From positions 74,300 through 138,299 of the forward strand of contig CAMATZ010000002.1 in NCBI GenBank assembly GCA_945861275.1: a DNA stretch of 64,000 nt. The letters run 5' to 3'. The position numbers and the translations under genes were made by a program. The notes beneath the pieces are model-generated. The model saw nothing but the letters and a program-made list of their open reading frames with translations. It made no database searches and was not told the origin of the DNA. Origin of the DNA: Bordetella parapertussis. GTDB lineage: Bacteria; Pseudomonadota; Gammaproteobacteria; Burkholderiales; SG8-41. Shown here piece by piece: positions 44,114 through 57,838 of this stretch. How positions within the stretch are numbered: the first letter of the stretch is position 1; each line of letters opens with the position of its first letter.

Positions 44114-44515
44114 ATGGATGAAAAGAGAGAACAACCCTTCGGCTGTGCGCGCTGTTGGCCGCCTTCTGCGGATGCTGCATGGGGCTTCAGGCGGAGCCTT
44201 GCTTGTGAAGCCGATCTGCTTGACGAGTCGCACTTCCATGTCATGCTCCTCGCCTGTCCCGCTTGTTCTCAGCGGTTCGTTTCTGTCTTCACGGAAACGA
44301 TAGACTGGGCGGACGGCGAAGACCCTCAATACTGGACGGTGCTGCCGATCACGGCCGCGGAAGCCGCCGGTCTCGCCCGGCGCCGTGGCTCACTTACCGA
44401 AACGGAACTTAATGGCCTGGGTCCCGGCCGGCGCAGCCTGCGGCGTGATCATCCGAAGGGCGCGGCCCCACGCAGTTTCTGGGACGCCGGAATTTCTGTG
44501 CGTTGGCACGATTGA
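44114..44515 (+). CDS. Small protein with CPAC motif, unknown function
   Basis: A 133-residue protein from ATG 44114. A single Cys pair (LACPACSQRF, near 47-56) suggests a half zinc ribbon; FTETIDWADGEDPQYWTVLPI then AAEAAGL follows and looks conserved. The first 35 residues are less convincing and a later start near MLLACPAC is possible. No membrane segment. Flanked by a gene remnant and the epimerase gene. Function unknown. Confidence 0.6.
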   Translation: MDEKREQPFGCARCWPPSADAAWGFRRSLACEADLLDESHFHVMLLACPACSQRFVSVFTETIDWADGEDPQYWTVLPITAAEAAGLARRRGSLTETELNGLGPGRRSLRRDHPKGAAPRSFWDAGISVRWHD

Positions 44516-44615
44516 GCGCCCGCAGATGACGAGCGCCGGTCGAAGCCCTGCTATTATTCAGGCCTCTTCCTGATCATCGAGAAGTTCTGATCGCTAATTA
44601 ACTCTGGGAACAAAA

Positions 44616-45038
44616 ATGAAAATCAAACGTATCGAACACGTCGGCGTGGTGGTAAGCAATGTCGATAAGAGCCGCGCACTGTGGGAAGACTGCTTTGGCA
44701 TCAAGTTGGGCGAGGTGGAAACCAACCCTCTGCGGCCGGTGAAGCTCGCGCTTTATCCGGTGGGCGAGTCGATGGTGGAACTGATCGCCGGCACCACACC
44801 GGACAGCAAACACGCCAAGATGATGGCCGAAGGCAAAGGCGGCATCAATCACATTTGCTTCGAGGTGGAAGACATCGACGAAGCGCTGGCGGAACTGAAA
44901 GCCAAGGGTGTGCCGCTGCTGGATGAAACGCCGCGCATCGGTCACGCGGGTTGCCGCATCGCGTTTCTGGATCCGGCGGGAACCGAGGGCTGCCTGATCG
45001 AGCTCGCACAACTACCGGCGGCGCCGCATCACGCCTGA
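44616..45038 (+). CDS. mce: Methylmalonyl-CoA epimerase
   Basis: A 140-residue VOC-fold enzyme that interconverts the (R) and (S) forms of methylmalonyl-CoA. Expected metal ligands are His8 (IEHVG), His79 (GINHICFEV) and Glu129 (GCLIEL), with Glu55 in the MVELI strand. NVDKSRALWEDCFGI is typical. Mutase genes are not in the window. It converges with gyrB. Other VOC functions are possible but the overall pattern fits the epimerase well. Confidence 0.85.
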   Translation: MKIKRIEHVGVVVSNVDKSRALWEDCFGIKLGEVETNPLRPVKLALYPVGESMVELIAGTTPDSKHAKMMAEGKGGINHICFEVEDIDEALAELKAKGVPLLDETPRIGHAGCRIAFLDPAGTEGCLIELAQLPAAPHHA

Positions 45039-45086
45039 TCGTTGTCGCGTTTTCGCTCGAGCGGCAGGCCAGGAGAAAGCGGTGGT

Positions 45087-48652
<3,566 letters not shown>

Positions 48653-48691
48653 ATAATTGACTTAATAATAGTAATAAGAGCGCAGGCGGTC

Positions 48692-48700
48692 TGTGGATAA
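48692..48700 (-). promoter_or_regulatory. DnaA box, perfect
   Basis: TGTGGATAA is the exact complement of TTATCCACA. It lies in the AT-rich dnaA-dnaN gap (48653-48869). Confidence 0.8.
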
Positions 48701-48838
48701 CTGGAAAAAGAATAATTAAAGTAATTGCTTAGCGTCTAGGAAAAGCGCGGTATAAAGGGCCGGCTAGTTGAGCGCAGAATGTGTGCAGTTTGGTAGGCCA
48801 GACGAAAACCAGCAGATATCAACAATTTAGGTGGAAGT

Positions 48839-48847
48839 TATCAACAA
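48839..48847 (+). promoter_or_regulatory. DnaA box, one mismatch
   Basis: TTATCAACA differs from TTATCCACA at one base. A weaker ATATCAACA (two mismatches) lies at 48817-48825. Confidence 0.6.
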
Positions 48848-48869
48848 GGTTGTTTGATCCAGGGAATTG

Positions 48870-50252
48870 CTAACAGCGCAAGACCTTTAGCAAGGAAGAG
48901 ATGTCGCGGCTAATGTCGCCGTTGGTTGTTTTGAGGTCGGTAATTTTGCGGCAAGCATGTAGCACGGTCGTGTGATCGCGTCCGCCGAAAGCATCGCCTA
49001 TATCGGGTAGGCTGAGTTGGGTAAGTTCTTTGGCGAGCGCCATGGCGATCTGCCGCGGCCGCGCGATGTTGCGCGTGCGTTTCTTGGAGTACATCTCGGA
49101 AACCTTGATCTTATAGTAATCCGCGACGGTCTTTTGAATGTTCTCTATGGAGATTTGGCGGTTCTGTACAGCCAGCAAGTCGCGTAGTGCTTCACGGCAC
49201 AAATCGACTGTTATGTCGTTTCCGGTAAACCGTGCGTAGGCGAGGATGCGTTTTAAACCGCCTTCCAGTTCGCGCACATTGGATTGTATGTGGCGCGCCA
49301 GGAAAAAGGCCACGTCTTCGGGTAATTTGATGCTGTCTATGTCGGCCTTTTTAATAAGGATAGCCACACGCATTTCAAGTTCAGGCGGTTCTACCGCAAC
49401 CGTAAGCCCCCAACCAAAGCGGGAAATCAGCCGATTTTCCATGCCGGCGATTTCCTTGGGATAGGTATCGCAGGTAATGACCACTTGTTTGTGCGATTCG
49501 ATCAGCGCATTAAATGCATAAAAAAACTCTTCCTGCGTACGGCTCTTGCCGCTGAAGAACTGTATATCGTCGATTAGTAACATGTCCAGCGAATGGTAAT
49601 ACCGCTTGAAATCGTCAAACGCCTTGTGCTGATAAGCGCGCACCACGTCTGATACATATTGTTCGGCGTGGATATAGCGCACCTTGCCTTGCGGATGATG
49701 TTCTCGATAATAATTGCCGATAGCGTGGGCAAGGTGGGTTTTGCCAAGGCCGACGCCACCATAAATGAAAAGCGGGTTGTATGCAGCACCGGATTGTTCT
49801 GCGACTTGCGCGGCGGCCGCGCGTGCCAGTTCGTTTGCTTTCCCGGTGACGAACGTGTCAAACGTGAAACTCGGGTTCAAGCGAGACAAATCGCGCGGCA
49901 GTATGGGCAGGCGTATTGAGCCCGCGGCGGCTACTGTTGCCGGCGTGCTGACAAAGCCGCTGCGCGGCGGTATCGGCGCGGCAGCGGCGGTCGCTGTGCC
50001 AGCGACAGTGTCTTTGTTGGCAAGCAATAATTCGATCTCGATCGCGTGGCCAAAATGCGCCAAGGCCAGTTCGTGCACGCGCGCGAAAAATTTGTCGCGG
50101 ATCCATTGCAGCACAAAGCGGTTGGGGGCGACTAGGGTGAGCGAGGCGGGCGAATTCAGCCGTATCGCCAGTGGTTTGATCCAGGTAATGAACTGCTGCG
50201 GCGGCAGTTCTTTTTCGAACTGTGCGAGACAGGATGGCCAAAAAGTATTCAT
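48870..50252 (-). CDS. dnaA: Replication initiator DnaA
   Basis: A 460-residue initiator. Domain I starts [22 protein letters not shown]; the AAA+ domain has Walker [11 protein letters not shown] near 160 and Walker [10 protein letters not shown] near 220; the DNA-binding domain IV ends with the DnaA signature [15 protein letters not shown] near 430. The ATG at 50252 is chosen because the family starts there; seven extra upstream codons lack support. It heads the minus-strand unit dnaA-dnaN-gyrB. Confidence 0.99.
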   Translation of the reverse strand: MNTFWPSCLAQFEKELPPQQFITWIKPLAIRLNSPASLTLVAPNRFVLQWIRDKFFARVHELALAHFGHAIEIELLLANKDTVAGTATAAAAPIPPRSGFVSTPATVAAAGSIRLPILPRDLSRLNPSFTFDTFVTGKANELARAAAAQVAEQSGAAYNPLFIYGGVGLGKTHLAHAIGNYYREHHPQGKVRYIHAEQYVSDVVRAYQHKAFDDFKRYYHSLDMLLIDDIQFFSGKSRTQEEFFYAFNALIESHKQVVITCDTYPKEIAGMENRLISRFGWGLTVAVEPPELEMRVAILIKKADIDSIKLPEDVAFFLARHIQSNVRELEGGLKRILAYARFTGNDITVDLCREALRDLLAVQNRQISIENIQKTVADYYKIKVSEMYSKKRTRNIARPRQIAMALAKELTQLSLPDIGDAFGGRDHTTVLHACRKITDLKTTNGDISRDISSLLKVLRC

Positions 50253-50502
50253 TGTTTTACGAGGCCGTCTCACTGACGCTAACGATTGAAAAGAAATAGC
50301 ACAAAGAGAGGACGCAAAGCATGGTGCGTGCGCGCGGTGAACTTACTGTCGGGCCGAACTGCTATGTAAGTAAAATCCAGCACGACAAAAGTACCGGTGG
50401 CCCGCAGAATACCGTAATCACTGGACGCGTAGAAAATTGGATACACAGACACTGTTACGGCACCACGTGCAACAAGGGTGATTTTACGTGGTTTAGGGTG
50501 AG

Positions 50503-50511
50503 TTATCCACA
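50503..50511 (+). promoter_or_regulatory. DnaA box, perfect
   Basis: TTATCCACA upstream of dnaA. It may serve the origin and/or self-control of dnaA. Confidence 0.8.
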
Positions 50512-50606
50512 GGCCAGGCGACCGTCTTTGATGGTCGTGGTTGAATAGCGGTGCCGCGTCGCCACCCGAACGTTGCGCGGACGTAGTGGCCATAGAAGTA
50601 ATTACA

Positions 50607-50636
50607 TTGACAAGAGACCCAGAAACACGATGTAAT
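50607..50636 (+). promoter_or_regulatory. rpmH promoter
   Basis: TTGACA at 50607-50612 and TGTAAT at 50631-50636 with an 18-base spacer, about 65 bases before the rpmH start. Confidence 0.7.
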
Positions 50637-50701
50637 AACAGGTTTACTCAGGCGCGAAATCTCTGCGTTTGAGTACAGACCTCGTTCAGGATGATTTAGC
50701 C

Positions 50702-50836
50702 ATGAAAAGAACCTATCAGCCTTCGAAAATTAAACGTGCCCGCACCCATGGATTTCGCGCCCGCATGAAAACGGTAGGCGGCCGCTCGGTGATACGCGCC
50801 CGCCGCGCTAAGGGCCGTGCCGTGCTTAGCGCGTAG
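50702..50836 (+). CDS. rpmH: 50S ribosomal protein L34
   Basis: A 44-residue basic ribosomal protein: [20 protein letters not shown] then [20 protein letters not shown] and VLSA, an unmistakable L34. AGGAT precedes the ATG. It heads the plus-strand unit with rnpA and yidC. Confidence 0.98.
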   Translation: MKRTYQPSKIKRARTHGFRARMKTVGGRSVIRARRAKGRAVLSA

Positions 50837-50922
50837 TAGTTTCTCGCGAGGCGTCCGCCACAAGGCCGCTGTGATTTCGTAAGCCATTGTTTTTAAACTA
50901 ATAGTATAACTTTGACTGAGGC

Positions 50923-51300
50923 ATGCCGGTGGCACATTCGATACCGCCGGCACACCCGAGAAAGTTAACGCGGGCGGCTGAATATCGTGCGGTGTTGACG
51001 GCGGAAAGCCGCTTGTCGGGACCAAGCTTCTGGTTGCGCGCCAGCAGCAACCAATTACCACAAGCACGCTTGGGCCTGGTCGCCAGCCGCAAAGCGGCGC
51101 GAAGAGCCGTAGACCGTAATCGCGGCAAGCGTCTGGCGCGGGAGGCGTTTCGGGCACTGGCCGCGCACTTGCCGGCGGTGGATTTTGTGGTGCAATTGAA
51201 GAATGATCTGCGCAATGCCGGAAACGGTGAGTTACGCAAAGAGCTGGACCAGCTGTTGCGAGAGACGGCACGGCGTTTTGGCCCACCGTCGCCTCGCTGA
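50923..51300 (+). CDS. rnpA: Ribonuclease P protein component
   Basis: A 125-residue basic protein that assists the RNase P RNA in trimming tRNA 5' ends. The hallmark RNR motif is in VDRNRGKRLAREAFR near 66, after LGLVASRKAARRAV; Gly replaces the usual aliphatic residue after RNR. It starts 86 bases after rpmH. The next gene is yidC, 53 bases on; the small yidD gene that usually stands between is absent. Confidence 0.93.
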   Translation: MPVAHSIPPAHPRKLTRAAEYRAVLTAESRLSGPSFWLRASSNQLPQARLGLVASRKAARRAVDRNRGKRLAREAFRALAAHLPAVDFVVQLKNDLRNAGNGELRKELDQLLRETARRFGPPSPR

Positions 51301-51353
51301 CATTGTTAAACATCCCAGATCGTTCTAAACCGAGCCGGAATCGAGTGATATAG

Positions 51354-53057
51354 ATGGATACGCAGCGGCTAATACTGTTTTTTGTCTTTGTGTTTTCCAC
51401 ATTTATGCTGGTGGACGGTTGGCAGCGTGATCAAAAGCCACAGCCACCCCAGTCATCTACAGCGCAGCCAGTGGGCAAGGCCGCGGGCAAAAACGATGGT
51501 AAGGCAGAGGCCGGTGGCATACCCGTACCACAGGCGCCGACCAGTGCAGCGCCGCCGGCGGCTACAGCGGCCGCAGGGAGCGCTCCGGTCGCAGTACTGG
51601 GCACCGGTGGCGAGTTAATCAAAATAGAAACCGATGTATTGCGCGCGGTGATCAGCACCAAGGGCGGCGATATCCGCCGCCTCGAATTCAAGGAACACAA
51701 AGGCACGCTCGATAAGAGCAAAAACTTCGTGCTGTTTCAGAGTGACGCGGAGAATACCTATGTGGCGCAGTCAGGCTTGATCGGACGCGAAGGGCTGCCA
51801 GATCACCGCGTGACGTACACCGCAGGTGCCCGGCAATACACGTTGGCCGATGGGGCGAAGACGGTAGAGGTGCGCCTTACCGCGCCCGAATCCGATGGCA
51901 GCAAGGTGGAGCAGGTCTATCGCTTCACCCGGGGCAGTTACGTCATCGACGTGTCGTACGAGATTACCAACGGTGCGGACAAGCCGTTGCAACCGTACGG
52001 TTATTTTCAGTTGGTGCGTGACCGCAAGCCGCCCGACGGCGATTCGGCGATGTTGCCGACGTACACGGGGTTGGCGGTGTTTACCAAGGCCGAAAAATTT
52101 CAGAAGGTCGCGTTTGACGACGTCGACAAGGGTAAAACGCCATACAGCAAAACCGGTCAAGACGAAGGCTGGGTGGCGATAGTTCAGCATTATTTCCTCA
52201 GCGCTTTTTTGCCGAAAGACAAGACCCCGCGCGAGTTCTATACCAAAAAGCTCGACGGCGGGTTGTATGCGGCCGGCGTGGTGGTCACCGGCGCGGCGAT
52301 TCCCGCAGGCGCGCGGGGGACCTTGAGCGTGCCGCTCTATGCCGGCCCGCAAGATACCAAGACGTTGGAAAAACTCGCACCGGGGCTCGATTTGGTGGTG
52401 GATTTCGGCATATTAACCGTGATCGCAGTCCCACTGTTTACGGTGCTTACCTGGATACAGGGATTGGTAGAAAACTGGGGCATCGCGATTATTCTGTTGA
52501 CGGTGTTGATTAAGGCGTTGTTCTATCCCTTGCAGGCGGCGAGCTACAAGGCGATGGCCAAGATGAAAGTCATCGCGCCCAAGATGCAGCAGCTCAAGGA
52601 GCGTTATGGCGACGATCGTCAGCGCATGCAAAAGGCGATGATGGAGCTGTACCAAAAGGAAAAGGTCAATCCGATGGCAGGGTGCCTGCCAATAATAGTG
52701 CAAATGCCTGTTTTTATTGCTCTTTATTGGGTTATTTTAGCTTCAGTCGAACTGCGTCATGCGCCGTTTTACGGCTGGATTACTGATCTTTCGGCGATTG
52801 ATCCGTGGTATGTGTTGCCGGTGCTGATGGGCGCGTCGATGATCATTCAGACCAGGTTGAATCCGGAGCCGCCGGATCCGGTGCAGGCTAAAGTAATGAA
52901 GATTATGCCCATTGCGTTTAGCGTGTTTTTCTTTTTCTTCCCGGCGGGGCTGGTTTTGTATTGGCTGGTGAACAACGTGCTTTCAATTGCGCAGCAGTGG
53001 CAGATCAACGGCGCCATCGAACGGGCGAGCCAGAAACCTGGCAGCGCCAAGGCGTGA
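51354..53057 (+). CDS. yidC: Membrane protein insertase YidC
   Basis: A 567-residue inner-membrane insertase. An N-terminal membrane helix ([18 protein letters not shown]) is followed by an Ala/Pro-rich linker, a large periplasmic beta domain (about 85-345), and a five-helix core. The core shows [20 protein letters not shown] near 380, the conserved [20 protein letters not shown] and [19 protein letters not shown]. It assists Sec-dependent and independent membrane proteins, including ATP synthase c subunit, encoded 7 kb away. Confidence 0.98.
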   Translation: MDTQRLILFFVFVFSTFMLVDGWQRDQKPQPPQSSTAQPVGKAAGKNDGKAEAGGIPVPQAPTSAAPPAATAAAGSAPVAVLGTGGELIKIETDVLRAVISTKGGDIRRLEFKEHKGTLDKSKNFVLFQSDAENTYVAQSGLIGREGLPDHRVTYTAGARQYTLADGAKTVEVRLTAPESDGSKVEQVYRFTRGSYVIDVSYEITNGADKPLQPYGYFQLVRDRKPPDGDSAMLPTYTGLAVFTKAEKFQKVAFDDVDKGKTPYSKTGQDEGWVAIVQHYFLSAFLPKDKTPREFYTKKLDGGLYAAGVVVTGAAIPAGARGTLSVPLYAGPQDTKTLEKLAPGLDLVVDFGILTVIAVPLFTVLTWIQGLVENWGIAIILLTVLIKALFYPLQAASYKAMAKMKVIAPKMQQLKERYGDDRQRMQKAMMELYQKEKVNPMAGCLPIIVQMPVFIALYWVILASVELRHAPFYGWITDLSAIDPWYVLPVLMGASMIIQTRLNPEPPDPVQAKVMKIMPIAFSVFFFFFPAGLVLYWLVNNVLSIAQQWQINGAIERASQKPGSAKA

Positions 53058-53070
53058 CGGAACAAGTGGG

Positions 53071-53090
53071 TGTGTTTCACGTGAAACACA
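53071..53090. promoter_or_regulatory. parS site 1
   Basis: TGTTTCACGTGAAACA (53073-53088) matches the widespread parS consensus and is extended to a perfect 20-base palindrome. It lies between yidC and the mnmE start, 4 kb from parAB. Confidence 0.93.
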
Positions 53091-53094
53091 GGTC

Positions 53095-54435
53095 GTGCCG
53101 GATCACCACACCATAGCAGCAATAGCGACCGCGCCGGGCCGCGCCGGCATCGGTGTGGTGCGTCTGTCCGGACACAATTTGGGCGAACTCTCCCAAGAGC
53201 TTTGCGGCAAGACGCCGCGCGCGCGAGTGGCGACACTGAGTTATTTCAGCGACGGCGCGGGCGGGGTCATCGACCAGGGCTTGGCCCTGTATTTTCCGGC
53301 ACCGCATTCCTATACCGGCGAAGACGTCCTTGAACTGCAGGGACATGGCGGGCCGGTGGTGTTGCATCGGCTGCTGAAACGTTGCCTTCAGCTGGGTGCG
53401 CGGGTGGCCGAACCGGGCGAATTCAGTAAACGCGCTTATCTCAATGGCAAGATGGATTTGGCCCAGGCCGAGGGCGTAGCCGATCTGATCGATGCCGCTA
53501 CCGAGCAGGCCGCACGTTGTGCGCAACGCTCGATACAGGGGGAGTTTTCCGCTGAGATACACGCGCTGGAGGGGCAGTTGGTGCAACTGCGCGCGCTGAC
53601 CGAAGCAACCCTGGATTTTCCGGAGGAAGAAATTGACAGCGGCACGCGCGCAGATCAGGTGCGTCGATTACATGCTATTCAAGAAAAGCTGGCGCAACTG
53701 ATCAACGCGTCCGACCAGGGCAGCCTGTTGCGCGAAGGTGCTTTGGTGGTGCTGGCCGGGCGCGCCAATGCGGGAAAATCCAGTTTGCTTAACCGGCTGG
53801 CGGGGGAGGAGGTGGCCATCGTTACCGAAATCCCCGGCACCACGCGCGACCTGATTCGTCAGAGCATTAACCTTAATGGCGTGCCGGTGCATATTATAGA
53901 TACCGCGGGCCTTCGCGAATCCACCGATCCGGTGGAGCAGGCGGGCATTGCCCGCACCTGGGCCGCCATCGGCAAGGCGGATTTAGCGCTGCTGGTAATA
54001 GATGGCAGCGTAGCCGAATCAGAGGAAGACCTCGCGCTTGCGGCGCGCCTGCCCAAAGGGCTGGCCTGCCTGCGGGTTTATAACAAAAGCGACCTGGCGG
54101 CGAAGACAGCGTGCCGCATACGCGAGGGCGGTACGGAAGCGGTGGTGTTATCCGCTAAAACAGGGGAGGGTCTGGACATGCTGCGCGCCGCGATAGCCGA
54201 AGCTATCGGCTGGCGCGGCGATGCTGAAGGCGTGTTCATGGCGCGCGCACGGCATCTGGAAGCATTGCGAGCCGCGCAGGCCGGGCTGAATCGGGCCGCA
54301 GCAGAGCAGCGGCAGCAAGAATTTTTTGCCGAGGAGTTGCGCGGGGCTCACGCTGCGCTGATGTCTATTACCGGCGAAGTCACCGCGGACGACCTGTTGG
54401 GCGAAATTTTCTCGCGGTTTTGTATTGGCAAGTAG
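53095..54435 (+). CDS. mnmE: tRNA-U34 GTPase MnmE
   Basis: A 446-residue GTPase that, with MnmG, makes the 5-carboxymethylaminomethyl group on tRNA U34. The N-terminal domain begins [22 protein letters not shown]; the G domain carries [16 protein letters not shown] near 220, DTAGLRES near 267 and NKSD near 330; the C-terminal end is the diagnostic FCIGK. GTG at 53095 is chosen: frames further upstream run into yidC and the parS palindrome. The ribosome site is weak. Confidence 0.95.
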   Translation: MPDHHTIAAIATAPGRAGIGVVRLSGHNLGELSQELCGKTPRARVATLSYFSDGAGGVIDQGLALYFPAPHSYTGEDVLELQGHGGPVVLHRLLKRCLQLGARVAEPGEFSKRAYLNGKMDLAQAEGVADLIDAATEQAARCAQRSIQGEFSAEIHALEGQLVQLRALTEATLDFPEEEIDSGTRADQVRRLHAIQEKLAQLINASDQGSLLREGALVVLAGRANAGKSSLLNRLAGEEVAIVTEIPGTTRDLIRQSINLNGVPVHIIDTAGLRESTDPVEQAGIARTWAAIGKADLALLVIDGSVAESEEDLALAARLPKGLACLRVYNKSDLAAKTACRIREGGTEAVVLSAKTGEGLDMLRAAIAEAIGWRGDAEGVFMARARHLEALRAAQAGLNRAAAEQRQQEFFAEELRGAHAALMSITGEVTADDLLGEIFSRFCIGK

Positions 54436-54444
54436 TTCGGCGGG

Positions 54445-54460
54445 CGTTTCACGTGAAACA
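54445..54460. promoter_or_regulatory. parS site 2
   Basis: CGTTTCACGTGAAACA contains the perfect 14-base core GTTTCACGTGAAAC, with only the first base off the 16-base consensus. It lies ten bases after mnmE. Confidence 0.9.
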
Positions 54461-54534
54461 TCGCCGCTTGGCAGTGCTATCGCCAACCTCCTGAGTTCGC
54501 TATAATGCGTACCTTGCCGCTCTCGTATTAAAAT

Positions 54535-56427
54535 ATGCAACATATTGATTTATATGATATTATTGTAATAGGAGGCGGACACGCTGGAAGCGAAGCCGCG
54601 CTTGCCGCTGCACGTATGGGTTGCAACACCTTGTTGCTGACACACAGCGTCGAAACGCTGGGCCAAATGTCGTGCAATCCCTCCATTGGCGGTATTGGCA
54701 AGGGGCACCTGGTTAAAGAAATCGATGCGCTGGGCGGCGCTATGGCTGCAGTCACCGATGAGGCCGGCATCCAATTTCGCATCCTCAATTCACGCAAAGG
54801 CCCGGCGGTACGCGCTACGCGCGCGCAGGCTGACCGTGTGTTGTACCGTCACGCAATGCGCTCGCGGCTGGAGAACCATCCGCACCTGCGCGTGTTTCAA
54901 CAAGCGGTCGATGACCTGATACTGGAAGGTGATCGCGTCACCGGTGTCATCACGCAAATCGGCGTGCGCTTCAAAGCGCGCGCAGTGGTGCTGACGGCGG
55001 GCACCTTTCTCGCGGGCCGCGTGCATGTGGGTCTTGAAAATTATCAGGCGGGCCGCGCCGGCGATCCGCCGGCGCTGACGCTCGCGCAACGGCTGCGCGA
55101 ACTAAAGCTGGGCGTAGGACGCCTCAAAACAGGCACACCGCCACGCATCGATGGTCGCAGCATAGATTTCTCGGTGATGACGGAACAGCCGGGAGACCAA
55201 CCGTCGCCGGTGTTTTCGTTTATGGGCACGCGTGATCAGCATCCGCCACAACTGCCGTGCTGGATCACGCACACGCACGAAGGCACCCACGACATCATTC
55301 GCGCCAGCCTCGATCGTTCGCCGCTGTTTACCGGCGTGATTGAAGGCATCGGCCCGCGCTACTGTCCTTCGATCGAAGACAAGATTACGCGCTTCGCCGA
55401 CAAGAAGTCGCATCAGATTTTTCTTGAGCCCGAAGGACTGACGGTACACGAGTACTATCCGAATGGCATTTCGACGAGTTTGCCGTACGATGTGCAATAC
55501 GCGTTGGTGCGCTCTATCAAGGGCCTCGAAAATGCGCACATCACCCGGCCGGGATATGCGATTGAATATGACTACTTCGATCCGCGCGGACTGAAGAGCT
55601 CGCTCGAAACCAAAGCCATCGCCGGGTTGTATTTTGCCGGCCAAATCAATGGCACCACCGGTTACGAAGAAGCCGCCGCGCAAGGCTTGCTCGCGGGCCT
55701 TAACGCTGCGCTGCAAGTAAAAGAGCGGGACGCGTGGTGTCCCAAACGCAACGAAGCGTACCTGGGTGTGCTGGTGGACGACCTGATCACGCGCGGCGTG
55801 TCCGAGCCGTACCGCATGTTTACCAGCCGCGCGGAATATCGCTTGTCGCTGCGTGAAGACAATGCCGATCTGCGGCTTACCGAAATCGGGCGCAAGCTCG
55901 GCATGGTGGATGATGTGCGCTGGGCCGCGTTCGAGAAAAAACGCGAGGCCATCGCGCGCGAGCAGGAGCGGCTGAAATCCACCTGGGTAAACCCGCGCAC
56001 GGTTGATGCCGCACATGCGCAGCGCGTGCTGGGCCAGACGATGGAGCGCGAATATCCGTTGCTGGAATTGCTGCGCCGCCCCGATGTGACTTACGCCGCG
56101 CTGATGACATTACCCGGCGCCGGGCCTGGCGTAGACGATGCGCAGGTGGCGGCGCAAGTCGAAATTCAGGCCAAGTATCACGGCTACATCGAACGCCAGC
56201 AGGAAGAAATCCAGCGCAGCGCACAACAGGAAAACACGCGCTTACCGCAAGACCTCGATTACGCAAAAATTTCCGGTCTGTCGATAGAGGCACAACAAAA
56301 ACTAGCCCTGCACCAGCCCGAAACTTTGGGTCAGGCGGCACGTATTTCAGGCATTACGCCGGCGACGATTTCGGTGCTGCTGGTGTATGCCAAGCGGGGC
56401 TTTGGCGGGCAACGCAAATCCGCATGA
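54535..56427 (+). CDS. mnmG: tRNA-U34 modification FAD enzyme MnmG
   Basis: A 630-residue FAD-binding partner of Mnm[18 protein letters not shown] starts the protein, [20 protein letters not shown] follows, and [20 protein letters not shown] and the later [20 protein letters not shown] are characteristic. The C-terminal helical domain begins near 550. A TATAAT at 54501 may be its -10 but no good -35 is seen. No Shine-Dalgarno precedes the ATG. Its stop overlaps the rsmG start (ATGA). Confidence 0.98.
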   Translation: MQHIDLYDIIVIGGGHAGSEAALAAARMGCNTLLLTHSVETLGQMSCNPSIGGIGKGHLVKEIDALGGAMAAVTDEAGIQFRILNSRKGPAVRATRAQADRVLYRHAMRSRLENHPHLRVFQQAVDDLILEGDRVTGVITQIGVRFKARAVVLTAGTFLAGRVHVGLENYQAGRAGDPPALTLAQRLRELKLGVGRLKTGTPPRIDGRSIDFSVMTEQPGDQPSPVFSFMGTRDQHPPQLPCWITHTHEGTHDIIRASLDRSPLFTGVIEGIGPRYCPSIEDKITRFADKKSHQIFLEPEGLTVHEYYPNGISTSLPYDVQYALVRSIKGLENAHITRPGYAIEYDYFDPRGLKSSLETKAIAGLYFAGQINGTTGYEEAAAQGLLAGLNAALQVKERDAWCPKRNEAYLGVLVDDLITRGVSEPYRMFTSRAEYRLSLREDNADLRLTEIGRKLGMVDDVRWAAFEKKREAIAREQERLKSTWVNPRTVDAAHAQRVLGQTMEREYPLLELLRRPDVTYAALMTLPGAGPGVDDAQVAAQVEIQAKYHGYIERQQEEIQRSAQQENTRLPQDLDYAKISGLSIEAQQKLALHQPETLGQAARISGITPATISVLLVYAKRGFGGQRKSA

Positions 56428-57047
56428 GCGCGCAAGGATTAGCAGATGGCCTGGCACGGCTGAATCTTCCACTGCCGCCGGAGACGCAGCAAAAGTTGTT
56501 CGATTACGTGGCACTGGTGCAAAAGTGGAACAAGGTTTATAACCTCACTGCCGCGCGCGGCACGGACAAAATACTGACGCATCATTTACTCGATAGCCTT
56601 GCTGTAGTGCCGCATATTGCCGGCGTAAAAACCATACTCGATGTCGGTAGCGGCGCCGGGCTGCCGGGCATACCACTGGCACTGGCGTTGCCCGGCGCGC
56701 ACGTGACCTTGCTCGACAGCAATCAAAAAAAAACCGCCTTTCTTCATCAGGCCGTGATCGAACTCAAGCTAAGCAACGCCACTGTCGTGTGCACACGGGT
56801 AGAAAAATTTCCGCTACAACAAAAGTACGATGTTGTGGTGTCGCGGGCGTTTACCGCGCTGCCGGAATTCGTCGCGCTGGCGGGCGGGTTGGTAGCGCCT
56901 GGCGGCACGTTGTTGGCGATGAAGGGGGTGCTCCCCGAAGGCGAAATCGCACAACTCACAGGAGCCTTCCAGTTGAGCCGCGTTAAACCGCTCCGCGTGC
57001 CCGGTCTTGACGCCGAGCGTCATCTGGTCTTTTTGAAAGCGGCGTAA
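56424..57047 (+). CDS. rsmG: 16S rRNA m7G527 methyltransferase
   Basis: A 207-residue methyltransferase for G527 of 16S rRNA. The SAM site [20 protein letters not shown] lies near 72, preceded by [20 protein letters not shown] and followed by [14 protein letters not shown]. It overlaps mnmG by four bases and precedes parA by five, a tight operon common in proteobacteria. Confidence 0.97.
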   Translation: MSAQGLADGLARLNLPLPPETQQKLFDYVALVQKWNKVYNLTAARGTDKILTHHLLDSLAVVPHIAGVKTILDVGSGAGLPGIPLALALPGAHVTLLDSNQKKTAFLHQAVIELKLSNATVVCTRVEKFPLQQKYDVVVSRAFTALPEFVALAGGLVAPGGTLLAMKGVLPEGEIAQLTGAFQLSRVKPLRVPGLDAERHLVFLKAA

Positions 57048-57052
57048 TCTTC

Positions 57053-57835
57053 ATGGCGCGCATACTCGCTATTACTAATCAAAAAGGTGGTGTCGGCAAA
57101 ACCACCACCGGCGTGAATCTCGCGGCCAGTCTGGCGGCGGCGAAGCAGCGCGTTTTGTTGATCGATCTCGATCCGCAGGGCAATGCCACGATGGGCAGCG
57201 GCATCGACAAGCGGTCGCTGGCGGCAACGGTATACCAAGTGCTGCTCGGCGAGAAAACCCTTGTAGAAGTCTGTGTGCGCCAAAGCAGCGGCGGATACGA
57301 CGTGGTGCCCGCGAATCGTGAGTTGGCCGGCGCCGAAATAGAAATGGTGGATATGGAGCATCGCGAAACGCGCCTGAAAGACGCCATTGCTCCGCACGCC
57401 GACGAGTACGATTTCGTGCTGATCGATTGTCCGCCTGCGTTAAACCTGCTCACGGTGAATGGCCTGACTGCTGCGCACGCGGTGATGATCCCGATGCAGT
57501 GCGAGTACTACGCGCTCGAAGGACTTTCGGATCTGGTGCAGACGGTGAAAAGAGTGCGCGCCCATTTAAATCCGCAACTCGAGATTGAAGGCTTGCTGCG
57601 CACCATGTACGACCCGCGCAATATGCTGGCGCAGCAAGTGTCGCAACAATTACTGGCGCACTTCGGCGACAAGGTCTATCGCACAGTGATCCCGCGCAAT
57701 ATTCGTCTTGCCGAAGCGCCCAGTCACGGGCTTTCGGCAATGCATTTTGACCGCGCATCGAAGGGCGCACAGGCGTATATCGCGCTGGCCGGTGAAATGC
57801 TCAATCGCAATCCGGCGCCCGTGGTCACGCTGTAA
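57053..57835 (+). CDS. parA: Chromosome partitioning ATPase ParA
   Basis: A 260-residue deviant-Walker ATPase: TNQKGGVGKTTTGVNLAASL near 7, the Walker A' DLDPQGNATMGSG near 38, and FVLIDCPPALNLLTVNGL near 122. It is the chromosomal type without an N-terminal DNA-binding domain. It positions ParB-parS complexes and thus the origin region. It is between rsmG and parB, with a three-base gap to parB. Confidence 0.98.
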   Translation: MARILAITNQKGGVGKTTTGVNLAASLAAAKQRVLLIDLDPQGNATMGSGIDKRSLAATVYQVLLGEKTLVEVCVRQSSGGYDVVPANRELAGAEIEMVDMEHRETRLKDAIAPHADEYDFVLIDCPPALNLLTVNGLTAAHAVMIPMQCEYYALEGLSDLVQTVKRVRAHLNPQLEIEGLLRTMYDPRNMLAQQVSQQLLAHFGDKVYRTVIPRNIRLAEAPSHGLSAMHFDRASKGAQAYIALAGEMLNRNPAPVVTL

Positions 57836-57838
57836 GTC

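Larger units (their letters stand above)
50253..50701. other. dnaA-rpmH divergent gap, origin candidate
   Basis: These 449 bases separate the divergent dnaA and rpmH. They hold one perfect DnaA box and the rpmH promoter and no gene. Gene orientation switches here, which is the leading-strand pattern expected at an origin, though the dnaA-dnaN gap holds more boxes. Confidence 0.65.

Noticed and set aside
52987-53094. Longer MnmE N-terminus
   Set aside because: It runs through the end of yidC and the parS palindrome and adds residues absent in the family.
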